Assembly: GCA_013426805.1 (NCBI GenBank)
Contig: JACDZG010000040.1
Location: 1 to 55,568 of the forward strand
Direction: 5' to 3'
Source of the DNA: Chromatiaceae bacterium
GTDB lineage: Bacteria; Pseudomonadota; Gammaproteobacteria; Chromatiales; Chromatiaceae
DNA: 55,568 nucleotides
A program made the position numbers and the translations under genes. The notes under the pieces are model-generated. The model searched no databases. It was not told the DNA's origin and worked only from the letters and a program-made list of their open reading frames with translations. Shown piece after piece: positions 8,687 to 16,532 of this stretch. Position 1 is the stretch's first letter. The number at the start of each line of letters is the position of its first letter.

Positions 8687-9942
8687 TCAGTCGCTCGACC
8701 CGGTCGCGGCACGCGCACCACGGAACATTCGTACGGTCAGAGCGTCGTCGGTGGCCTCGAATTCCGGTGCCACCCCGTTGTGGCTGATCAGGAGCGGGAC
8801 GATCTTGGTACGTACCCCCATGCCGCGGGCGTCGACATAGCCATAGTCACGCAACACATCGACGATCAGCGGGTTGCGAGGCGAGCGCTGTCCTGCCAGC
8901 ATCTTCTCGACGGTCATGGAGTTCTGCAAGGCACCCGGGCTTTTCACCTCCAGCCGGTCGCCGTAGCTCACCACCTCCACATCCTCCATCCGGGTCCAAT
9001 CCCGGTGCGCGAGGGCGTTTATCAGCGCCTCCCGCGTCGCCGCCGCCGGGTAGAACCAGTGCCGATCGCGGCGGACCCCATCGGCGAGCTCGCCCGACTC
9101 CTCGGAGACAATGGGCCGCATCCGTTCGATCACGGCTTCCAGGAGACCGCCGCGCTCCAGGGTCCGGTCCCCGTCCTCGGTGCGCCAGAGTCCGACCAAG
9201 GCGTCGTCCAGGATCGCGTCATCCTGAGCCGCGTAGTCCATGGAATCCCCCGGAAACGCCATCCACCGCACCCCCGCCTGACGCAGCACCCAGCGCGGGC
9301 GCCTGCCGAACAGGACGATACCCGCAATGGTGCAGACCTCGGCCCCACCAGGACGCTCGGTCATGAAGCCCAGCCTGGTCAGCCGCTTGACCCAGGAATC
9401 CCCGTCCACAGGCACCTCCGGGTCCTTGAGCACCTGCCCCAGATAGTCGTGCAGGCGCTCCAGGTCCAGGTCCGCCAAGCCGGTGCCGGAGACCGGCAGC
9501 AATTCCGCGTGGAGGAGACCGCCCAGCGCGAACAGCCGCGCCTGCTGCTCGCGCGAAGCCTTGCGCGAGGTGCTCCCAACGCGAATGTAGATCTCCTCGC
9601 GGTCCTGGAGCCGCAGGACATAGGGCTTGGCCGTCCCCTGGGTCAGTGAGATCACCGCCACGCGGCGCCCGGCATCCACCTGCACCGTTTCAAAGAAGGG
9701 CAGGATCATCGGATGCACATAGCGCCCGAATACCGTGTCCATCACCCATTCTTCCAGGTTGTGCCGCTGGATACCGGTGATGGCACCGTCGTCTTCGACC
9801 CCGAGCAGGATAGTCCCCCCTGGAAGTTGGCCAGCGCGACGATCTCCTTCGCGAGTTGTTCCGGTCGAACATCGTCGCGTTTGAACTCCAGGCCGGAGCT
9901 CTCACCATTGGTAATCAACTCGAGCAGATCAGTCTTGGTCAT
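8687..9942 (-). pseudogene. AlbA_2 / RecG-like HATPase protein, split by a one-base frameshift
   Basis: From the ATG at 9942 the reading frame gives a Schlafen-type AlbA_2 start (GLEFKRDDV, EIVALANFQGG). It is then thrown out of frame. One base later, in the adjacent frame, the expected continuation appears (TILLGVEDDGAITGI) and runs to 8687. That part contains an HATPase_c_4-like region (REALINALAHRDW) and a winged-helix-like C-terminus. The break is at a run of six C on the plus strand (9815-9820); seven would restore a 418-residue protein. Such proteins are often regulators or defence-associated ATPases. The gene starts 6 bp after the PHP-ATPase gene, suggesting one operon. A homopolymer sequencing error is quite possible. 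Confidence 0.72.
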
Positions 9943-9948
9943 AGCGTG

Positions 9949-12609
9949 TCAATATCCGTAGCCGTATTTGTCCTGGCGTTGACGAAAGGCGGCTTCCCCG
10001 CCCTCCAGGATACGCGCGGCCTGGTCGCGAATCGCCGGGACGTCGATCGAGCCCTGTGCCCCTTCGTCCAGAGTTCCATGCTCCTCGCTCGCACTGAACA
10101 CGCCGATCCATTCCGCGTCACCGAACACCGGGATGTTCGCGTTGTGGGTCGCGAAGATGAACTGCCGCACGGTCTTTGCCGTCCGCAGCTCCATCACGAT
10201 CCGCTCGGCGATAAATGCGTTGTCCAGATTGTCTTCGGGTTGATCCATGATCAGCGGGTCCATATTATCCAGAAGCAGCAGGTGCAGAATCGCAGTGCAT
10301 TGCTGCCCGGTGGAAAGCTGGTGGAGAGACCGATACAGTTCCCCCTCATGGGAGACGTTCAACTGCAGATCGACGCGGTCCTCGAGGTCGATGACTTCCA
10401 ACGCCATGATCTGGGGCTCGTCCAACTGACAGAGGATATCCGCCATCCCAGTGGTGATCCCCCACTGCCGACTGCGCAGGGCGTTCTCTCCCGATCGGAT
10501 GGCATCGACCAGAGCAGGAACGGTCAGGTCTTCGGCGTCGTCCACCCAGGCCGCCCGTTTCTCGCTGATATTCGGCAGCCCGCACAGCCAGGCTTTGAGC
10601 GCCTGGCGATTGTCGCCCGCGCGGACCTTGATCCTTAGTTTGCCGCTGAGACGTGTGTTCAGCCGCTTGGCAATGTTCGTGAGCGCGCTGGTGCGCTGGC
10701 CGCGAAGCTCGGACAACTCCCCCAGCAGGTTACGCCGGTCCTGCTGGAGTGAGGCCGTGAGGGTGCGGGCGGTCGACAAACGGGACTGCTTGGGCTGGAT
10801 CTGCTCGATCTGGCGCAGCAGCGCCTGGTAGGCCCGCCCGACCTCGGCACCACGTTTACCGGACACATCAGGCAGCTTGGCGAACTCGGCCTCCAGTCCC
10901 TTTTCGGCCGCATCCAACGCTCTAGCCAAGTCAGCATCGAGCGTCGCGAGCCCCGCCCGCGTCAGTTCCAGAGCGGCGTTGAGTCCGGTTACAACCTCGT
11001 TACCTGCAACCTGGAGAGCGATCAGCAGTGCCCGTCCTCTGCGCAGCAAGTCGGCGTGCGGCAAGCCCTCCAAGGCGGCGTCGCTCAGGAAGGCCAAGTC
11101 AGGCAACGCGGTATCCAGGGCTTGCACGGCCTCTTCGACGCGTTCGACTTCCTCACCCAGCCTGGGTCCCAACTGGCGTTCCTTCTCCAGCATCGGCACC
11201 TGCTTCAGTTTCTCTTCGATCCCCAGCGCATTGAACTGGGCCGCTTGTTCGCTGAGCTTGGGCAGACGTTCAAGGTCCTGCTCCAGTTCGTCCTGGCCGG
11301 CCAGCGCCTGCTCCAACTGCGCGGCATTCGCCATCAGTTTCTTGCGAAGTTCCGCAAGCCGGCGTTCTTGGTCGGCGTCTTCCGGCATGAACCGGCCCAA
11401 GACCTGAACCAGGGCAGATTCGTCCCGGGCGAGTTCGAAGATCTCGTTCTGACCGTACAGTTCGATCCCCGGGAGCAAATCCCGACTCGGATGCAGCGTC
11501 GAGACATTGCCGTTGGGATCATAGACGCGCGGCGGCTCACCGTAGCGACGCACGACCTTGTAGCGTGCCCCCTGGTTGGCCGCGGAAACCAGGCTGACCT
11601 GAATAGTCCCGCCGGGCCCCAGATTCTCCTTGACGATGCGATCCCCCTGCTTGCGCGCCTCCTGCCCCTTGTGGTCCAGGTCCAGGGCGTAGCGAAGGCA
11701 CTCAAGAAGGGTAGATTTCCCAGTGCCGCGACCGCCAATCGCCGTGTTCAGGTGGTCGGAGAAAGCGATCTTGACATCGTCCAGATAGCCACCCGTGATC
11801 GCCATGGTCTTGATACGACTGTAATGCTGCTCACCAATTTCGTGGTGCAATCGCACCCGCGATTCCGGATCTTTGAAGGCAGTAACGAACGCCTCAAATG
11901 ACGGGCGTGTCATCTTGATGAAGCATGAGGCGCTCGGCTCCGCCAAGTCGCTCGGTTGCGCCACGTCCTTTGCGTTAATGAATGCCATGGGCCGCTCGCG
12001 GCAATAGGCTGGGTCCTGGTTCTTGGCGATCTGCTTGTATTCCACGGGCAGATCATCGACTTTCCCCGGAATCTGCGTCGCCGCCAATGCAGGCAAGTTC
12101 CAGAGATGATTCGCTTGTTGTTTCAGAACGCCATTCTTCTGCGTGGCATGGGCGGCGTAGCAGAAGCCGCCCCATACCTGCTGCACTTTTCGTAGTAGCT
12201 CCTCTCCGCCCAAACGAGAGGGCTGAACACCGTCCTCCGGATCGGTTAGTTCAAGTGAGCCAAGGCAGCGCTTAAGATGGTCTGTCGTCGAATTCTCTGG
12301 AAATAGGCACACCCAATGCACTTTCTCGGTCGACGCGACCTCAAACCCCGGAAAAACCAAAATACCGTGAGGGGAGAGTGCGTCACGGATGCGGTCTACA
12401 TCCTGCACATTCCCGTGGTCCGCAAGGCCGACTACCTGGATGTCGTTCTCCCGGCAGGCAGTGACCAGGGCATGGAGGAACGCATCTCCCGTCAGCCCAT
12501 GGTCCTGTCCGCGATAGGCTCGGCTATACCCCTCCGAATTGACTTGGAGGGCACATTTCCAGAACTGCGCATAGGTGTAGGGGGGAGTCTTTCGTCGGTT
12601 CGTCGTCAC
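9949..12609 (-). CDS. PHP-domain / SMC-like ABC ATPase (TrlF-type)
   Basis: The 886-residue protein starts with a PHP-phosphoesterase-like region (about 35-160, with VVGLADHGNVQD and YAAHATQ). It continues as a Rad50/SMC-type ATPase: Walker A at 292-300 (GGRGTGKST), a long coiled-coil-rich middle (about 430-720), ABC signature LSTGQQ near 765 and Walker B LIMDQPEDNLD. The start is GTG, overlapping the stop of an upstream small ORF by 4 bp. Proteins of this layout often occur in defence islands and are thought to act on nucleic acids. No specific activity is shown here. The AlbA_2 gene follows at once and is probably a partner. Confidence 0.75.
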   Translation of the reverse strand: MTTNRRKTPPYTYAQFWKCALQVNSEGYSRAYRGQDHGLTGDAFLHALVTACRENDIQVVGLADHGNVQDVDRIRDALSPHGILVFPGFEVASTEKVHWVCLFPENSTTDHLKRCLGSLELTDPEDGVQPSRLGGEELLRKVQQVWGGFCYAAHATQKNGVLKQQANHLWNLPALAATQIPGKVDDLPVEYKQIAKNQDPAYCRERPMAFINAKDVAQPSDLAEPSASCFIKMTRPSFEAFVTAFKDPESRVRLHHEIGEQHYSRIKTMAITGGYLDDVKIAFSDHLNTAIGGRGTGKSTLLECLRYALDLDHKGQEARKQGDRIVKENLGPGGTIQVSLVSAANQGARYKVVRRYGEPPRVYDPNGNVSTLHPSRDLLPGIELYGQNEIFELARDESALVQVLGRFMPEDADQERRLAELRKKLMANAAQLEQALAGQDELEQDLERLPKLSEQAAQFNALGIEEKLKQVPMLEKERQLGPRLGEEVERVEEAVQALDTALPDLAFLSDAALEGLPHADLLRRGRALLIALQVAGNEVVTGLNAALELTRAGLATLDADLARALDAAEKGLEAEFAKLPDVSGKRGAEVGRAYQALLRQIEQIQPKQSRLSTARTLTASLQQDRRNLLGELSELRGQRTSALTNIAKRLNTRLSGKLRIKVRAGDNRQALKAWLCGLPNISEKRAAWVDDAEDLTVPALVDAIRSGENALRSRQWGITTGMADILCQLDEPQIMALEVIDLEDRVDLQLNVSHEGELYRSLHQLSTGQQCTAILHLLLLDNMDPLIMDQPEDNLDNAFIAERIVMELRTAKTVRQFIFATHNANIPVFGDAEWIGVFSASEEHGTLDEGAQGSIDVPAIRDQAARILEGGEAAFRQRQDKYGYGY

Positions 12610-12830
12610 GCGTCCTCCAAGGGCTCGCTGGCCTCTCCATCCAAGTCTTCGAATTCTGTCTCTTCAGCCTCGGCGCCTGGCCCCTCCGCCCTCCTCGGTT
12701 GTGGTCAGCGGGTCGTCCGGCGAGACGAGACGCAACAGCAGGGCGGCGCGCTCGGCAACCAAGGGCGGGGTGGCCTGATTCGAAGGGGGCACGGGCCGCG
12801 GGTTCGTCGGGGGCGCGCAGATGGAATCAT
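12606..12830 (-). pseudogene. Small frameshifted ORF translationally coupled to the PHP-ATPase
   Basis: No single frame is open, but two pieces look coding. One reads PPLVAERAALLLRLVSPDDP. The other, nearer the end, reads AEETEFEDLDGEASEPLEDA and stops in the GTGA overlap with the PHP-ATPase start. The pieces join if one base is removed at 12681-12684 (four C on the plus strand). A run of five C near 12810 could likewise connect an ATG at 12830. I do not recognise the product, which would be a short acidic protein of about 75 residues. The reading depends on two homopolymer corrections. Confidence 0.3.
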
Positions 12831-13004
12831 GACGCCGTCATCCAGACGACGAAGGTGCGCCTGTCCGATCATGAATTCCGAGCGCGAGCGGCCCTGAGTC
12901 CTCGCCGCCTGATCGATCAGGTCACGGATGTCCTCCCGCACCCGGAGGCTCAGCGCGCGGGTGCTGTGGTCGGGGGGTACCACCGCGGATTGGGAAGCGG
13001 ACAT
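12705..13004 (-). CDS. Ribbon-helix-helix antitoxin-like protein (DUF1778/TacA-like N-terminus)
   Basis: Residues 15-46 (RALSLRVREDIRDLI, then RTQGRSRSEFMI) match the DNA-binding half of DUF1778/TacA antitoxins. The ATG at 13004 is chosen over a longer upstream extension because it directly precedes this domain and an AAGG lies upstream. After residue 46 the frame gives an Arg/Pro-rich tail unlike the family, while another frame reads DRRTFVVWM and then stops within an ATGA overlap. The 3' part may therefore be frameshifted. No acetyltransferase toxin follows; instead the gene leads into the PHP-ATPase cluster and may be its regulator. Confidence 0.5.
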   Translation of the reverse strand: MSASQSAVVPPDHSTRALSLRVREDIRDLIDQAARTQGRSRSEFMIGQAHLRRLDDGVMIPSARPRRTRGPCPLRIRPPRPWLPSAPPCCCVSSRRTTR

Positions 13005-13201
13005 GGAAACCCTTGCTGCGGGCTGGACGCGCGACTGAAGAATACATTGTCTATCGCTCACCGGATACGCAGGAATCCTTGCCCAGTGTCGGGACCTGGG
13101 CGCGAGGGAGGTGCGCAGGGGAGCCGGCAAGCTGACCTCCCAGCGTCTATGCTTACCCGGATCCGGTCTTGGAACTTGAGGCCGAATCGCTGTTCGCGCG
13201 G

Positions 13202-13207
13202 TATACT
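13202..13207 (+). promoter_or_regulatory. Possible -10 element for lrgAB
   Basis: TATACT lies 87 bp upstream of the lrgA start in otherwise GC-rich DNA. No good -35 hexamer sits at 16-18 bp (TTGAGG is 20 bp away), so this is only a candidate sigma-70 promoter. Confidence 0.3.
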
Positions 13208-13293
13208 TCAAAGTTCGCTATCCCGCCAGACCCCCTCGCGGCCGGAGGTCGCTCTCACGGGCAACCACCAACTGCCTGCCAGGAGACACGCAG

Positions 13294-13659
13294 TTGCTTG
13301 AAGCGCTGACCCTGATTCTGTCCTGCCAACTCGCCGGGGAAGTGCTGGTATTAGTCTCCGGGCTGCCCGTACCGGGACCCGTACTGGGTATGTTGCTGCT
13401 GCTCGCCTGGCTGGGGCTGCGCGGCGGCGTCTCCGAGCGTGTCGCGCACACCGCGGACACCCTGCTCGGCCACCTCTCGCTGTTGTTCGTTCCGGCCGGG
13501 GTCGGGGTCCTGGTCCACTGGGAACGGGTGCGCGACCAATGGCCGGCTATCGCCGCCGCCCTGATCCTCGGCACACTCATCACGCTCGCGGTGACCGCGC
13601 TCACCATGGCGGGTATGCAGCGCCTGCTGGCCTGGCGCCGCGGCGGCCGCCATGAATGA
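13294..13659 (+). CDS. lrgA: Holin-like LrgA/CidA family protein
   Basis: The 121-residue protein has about four hydrophobic segments and the family hallmark VPGPVLGMLLLL at about 26-37, followed by LLGHLSLLFVPAGVGV. LrgA/CidA proteins are small inner-membrane proteins linked to control of murein hydrolase activity and, in some bacteria, to export of small organic acids. The start is TTG at 13294, supported by AGGAG at 13281-13285, 8 bp away. It overlaps lrgB by 8 bp. The locus lies next to a region with GH25 and GH19 peptidoglycan hydrolases, but a functional link is unproven. Confidence 0.85.
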   Translation: MLEALTLILSCQLAGEVLVLVSGLPVPGPVLGMLLLLAWLGLRGGVSERVAHTADTLLGHLSLLFVPAGVGVLVHWERVRDQWPAIAAALILGTLITLAVTALTMAGMQRLLAWRRGGRHE

Positions 13660-14383
13660 CGCCCCCTTGACCCAGATCTGGGTCTACCTGGCCGCCTCGC
13701 CGCTGCTGTGGCTGACCGCCACCCTGGTCTGCTACCTGATCGCGCTCAAGATCTACCGGCTGGGCCGGGACAATGCCCTGCTCAACCCGGTGGCCATCGC
13801 CATCGGCCTGCTGATAGCGCTACTCCAACTCACCGGGACGCCTTACCAGACTTATTTCAACGGTGCCCAGTTCGTGCACTTTCTGCTCGGGCCGGCGACC
13901 GTGGCACTCGCCATCCCGCTCTATCGCCAGCGCGAGCGGCTCAAGACCCTGGCCCTGCCCATCCTGGCGGCCCTGCTGGCCGGGGTGACCACCGCCGGAT
14001 TGAGCGCTGTCGCACTCGGCAGGCTCTTCGGCGCGGACACCAAGACGCTGATCTCACTGGCTCCCAAGTCGGTCACGGCGCCGGTGGCGATGGGCATCAG
14101 CGAAAAGCTCGGCGGACTGCCGTCACTCACCGCCGTACTGGTGATCAGTACCGGCATCGTCGGCGCCATCCTCGGCACCGGGCTCTTGCGGCTGCTGCGG
14201 CTGCGCGATGACGCGGTCAAGGGGTTCGCCCTGGGTCTGACATCCCACGGCATCGGCACCGCCCGCGCCTTCCAGGTCAGCCCGGTCATGGGCGCCTTCG
14301 CCGGTCTGGCGATGGCGCTCTCGGCCTTTGTCACCGCACTCCTACTACCGCCCTTGCTGCGGTGGGTCGGGGTGGTGAGTTAG
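13652..14383 (+). CDS. lrgB: LrgB family membrane protein
   Basis: This 243-residue multi-spanning protein carries the LrgB signature: LNPVAIAIGLLIALL early, LGPATVALAIPLY, then SLAPKSVTAPVAMGISEKLGG and a late FALGLTSHGIGTARAF. Its length is typical of the family. It overlaps lrgA by 8 bp, so the two are translationally coupled and would act together at the membrane. lrgAB ends convergently with the response-regulator operon, with a 13-bp stem hairpin between them. Confidence 0.88.
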   Translation: MNDAPLTQIWVYLAASPLLWLTATLVCYLIALKIYRLGRDNALLNPVAIAIGLLIALLQLTGTPYQTYFNGAQFVHFLLGPATVALAIPLYRQRERLKTLALPILAALLAGVTTAGLSAVALGRLFGADTKTLISLAPKSVTAPVAMGISEKLGGLPSLTAVLVISTGIVGAILGTGLLRLLRLRDDAVKGFALGLTSHGIGTARAFQVSPVMGAFAGLAMALSAFVTALLLPPLLRWVGVVS

Positions 14384-14428
14384 AAGGGCTCACCAAGAAG
14401 TATAGCCGTTGAACGTGATAACCGGACC

Positions 14429-14455
14429 TAGGGGCGGGTTTCAAACCCGCCCCTA
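14429..14455. terminator. Palindromic hairpin between convergent operons
   Basis: TAGGGGCGGGTTT is followed after one base by its exact reverse complement, giving a 13-bp stem. It lies 45 bp after lrgB and before the convergent response-regulator stop. There is no U-tract, so it may be a bidirectional stem-only terminator or a REP-type repeat; a related hairpin is at 37861-37882. Confidence 0.5.
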
Positions 14456-14505
14456 CGCCAAGGACCTGTCTGGATATCAAGTGAGAAGGCTATAACATCA
14501 GCTCC

Positions 14506-15459
14506 TCAGGAAATACCTCTAGCACCGTCGTGCCCGCCCGCCGCCGTTGGCAGCGCCGCCGCTGCCGAGGGTCCGGTTACGCCCGCCGCCGCGCCTTGGT
14601 CGCGGAACACCCGCGGCGACAGGCCGAAGCGCAGATTGAAGGCATTGCTCAGGTCACGCCCGTAGCCGTAGCCGACCAGTTCGGCGATCTCCTGCACCTG
14701 TAGCCTGGTCTGCGACAGCAAGAGCCGCGCCATCTGCAACCGCTGCTCGCGCAGGTAGCCGAACACGCTGAGCCCCAGGTGACGCCGGAACAGCGCCCCC
14801 AGCGTGGTGCGATTGGTGCCCGCGTGACGCGCCAGCGCGTCGAGGGTAGGCACCGTACGCAGATCGCAGAGCAACCGGTCGCGGGTACGCGTCAGCACCC
14901 GCTCCACCTCCGCCGGCAGGTCCGCGGGCAGGTCCGACGGCAACCGCGGCGGGGTGTGCGGCGCCCGCGGCTCGTAGCAGGCGAGCCGGCGCGTCAACGA
15001 GTGCCGCTCGGCGGCCAGCCCGAGATGGCGCAGGACGCGTGCCAGCACCTCCTCGCCGGCCACCGGCTTGGTGACATAGTCGACCGCGCCGGCGCCGAAG
15101 CCGGCGAGCTTGGTGTCGAGATCGGCGCGCGCGGTCAGCAGGATCACCGGCACGTCGCGCAGGCGCGGGTCCGCGCGGAGCACCCCGCACAGCGCAACCC
15201 CGTCGCCGTCGGGCAGGCCGATATCCACCAGCAACAGATCCGGCCGGATCAGCGGCGCATTGTGCAGGGCGATCGCGTAGCTTTGGGCACAGGCCAGTTC
15301 CAGCCCATGACGGCGCAACAGATCCATCAGCGCGCCCAGCGGGCCGGGCTCGTCGTCGATGACCATGACCCGCCCCAGGTAGTGATCCGACCCGGGGTCA
15401 GGGGCTTGAACCGCCGGGTGGACGGGGGCTGAGGATGGCAGCGGCCGGCAATCGCACAT
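14506..15459 (-). CDS. Response regulator with AraC-type DNA-binding output domain
   Basis: The 317-residue protein has a receiver domain (about 30-145): acidic pocket at Asp35/Asp36 (VIDDEP), phospho-acceptor Asp79 in LLVDIGLPDGDG, and Lys131 in YVTKP. An AraC/XylS domain with two helix-turn-helix units lies at about 195-288 (LDALARHAGTNRTTLGALFRRH; VQEIAELVGYGYGRDLSNAF). The ATG at 15459 is preferred because GGAGAGGAG precedes it. It is third in the operon after the membrane protein and the GH25 lysozyme. AraC proteins bind paired direct half-sites about 21 bp apart, so this is the leading candidate for the six 21-bp-period promoters. The kinase at 34561-36906 is a plausible partner. Confidence 0.88.
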   Translation of the reverse strand: MCDCRPLPSSAPVHPAVQAPDPGSDHYLGRVMVIDDEPGPLGALMDLLRRHGLELACAQSYAIALHNAPLIRPDLLLVDIGLPDGDGVALCGVLRADPRLRDVPVILLTARADLDTKLAGFGAGAVDYVTKPVAGEEVLARVLRHLGLAAERHSLTRRLACYEPRAPHTPPRLPSDLPADLPAEVERVLTRTRDRLLCDLRTVPTLDALARHAGTNRTTLGALFRRHLGLSVFGYLREQRLQMARLLLSQTRLQVQEIAELVGYGYGRDLSNAFNLRFGLSPRVFRDQGAAAGVTGPSAAAALPTAAGGHDGARGIS

Positions 15460-15536
15460 GGGGCTCCTCTCCGCAACGGGTGGCAGGTGCGCCCGGTCGC
15501 GCCCACCCGCGGGGCGCATCAGGCTCGGGCGCGGCA

Positions 15537-16466
15537 TCAGCAGCGCCCGCTGAGCGCGGACCAGAAAGCCGCCAGCGCCGCGGCATCGCCGGCGAAGCGG
15601 TCGCAGTCGCAATTGCCGACCCCGGTCACCCCATGCGGCTCCAGGCCGTGAGTGCCGTCGGTGTACTGCCACAGGGTCCAGCCGGCCCAGGCGGCGGGTG
15701 CCACCGGTGCGCTGCCGTACTCGGCCAGCCACAGCCAACAACTGCCCAGGATCGGATCCGCCGCATCGCCGAGCGCCGCGCGCGCCGTGCTGCCGGAGTA
15801 TAACCCCGGCCAGACACCGGTCCGCTGCTGCAGGTGGCTGACGAAGGCACGCGCCTGCGCCAGGGTCATCGACGCGCCTTGCGGATTGGGCTCCCAGTCC
15901 AGCACCAGCAGGGTCCGGCCATCCGGCTTGGCGACACCGAGAAAGTGCTCGGCCTGGACGACGGGGTCGTCGCCGGTGCCGAAGTGATAGGCGCCGAACA
16001 GGAACCCCGCCGCCAGCGCCTTGCCGCGGTTGCTCGCGAACATCGGGTCCGCATAGCCGGTGCCCTCCGTGGCCTTGTGAAACACCGCCCGCTTGCCGGC
16101 CTGATAGGCGGCCGGAAAGTTGACATTGCCGTTGAAGTGCGAGATGTCGAAGACCAGCGTATTCGTCGGCGCGCCGACGCCGGTCGTGGTCGGAGCGACA
16201 ACCGCGCTGCCGCCGGCCGGGGCCGCCGGCGCCGGTCGGGTCGGTGCGGCGTCGGCCGCCGGGCCGGCAACCGCCTGCAGATAGGCCGAATCACACCAGC
16301 CGGTGCACTGCTGCGCCGGTGCGCGGACATTGCGCCAGACGCCCGCGGCACTGACGCCGAGATCCTCGACCTCGGTGCCCCGCGGCAACTGGGTCAGGAC
16401 CCGCTGGTCGGCGCCGGGACCGTCGCGAAGTTCCAGGACACTCGCGGTGACGCGATACAGGGACAT
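15537..16466 (-). CDS. GH25 lysozyme with N-terminal SH3-like domain
   Basis: This 309-residue protein has an SH3-like domain (about 4-65, with two Cys), an Ala/Pro/Thr linker (66-100) and a GH25 domain (103-308). Key GH25 features are FDISHFNG with Asp107, the region ATEGTGYADPMF, and LVLDWEPN holding the Asp-Trp-Glu motif at 190-192. GH25 enzymes cleave the muramic acid-GlcNAc bond of peptidoglycan. The ATG at 16466 has GAGGAG about 8 bp upstream. There is no signal peptide, so it would need lysis, a holin or an unusual route to reach the wall. It lies between the membrane protein (66-bp gap) and the response regulator (77-bp gap). Confidence 0.88.
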   Translation of the reverse strand: MSLYRVTASVLELRDGPGADQRVLTQLPRGTEVEDLGVSAAGVWRNVRAPAQQCTGWCDSAYLQAVAGPAADAAPTRPAPAAPAGGSAVVAPTTTGVGAPTNTLVFDISHFNGNVNFPAAYQAGKRAVFHKATEGTGYADPMFASNRGKALAAGFLFGAYHFGTGDDPVVQAEHFLGVAKPDGRTLLVLDWEPNPQGASMTLAQARAFVSHLQQRTGVWPGLYSGSTARAALGDAADPILGSCWLWLAEYGSAPVAPAAWAGWTLWQYTDGTHGLEPHGVTGVGNCDCDRFAGDAAALAAFWSALSGRC

Positions 16467-16532
16467 GGTCGATTCTCCTCGGGGCATTGGTTGGGACGCG
16501 GGCGGCGGCGGGCCGCGTCGCGCCGGTGGGAA

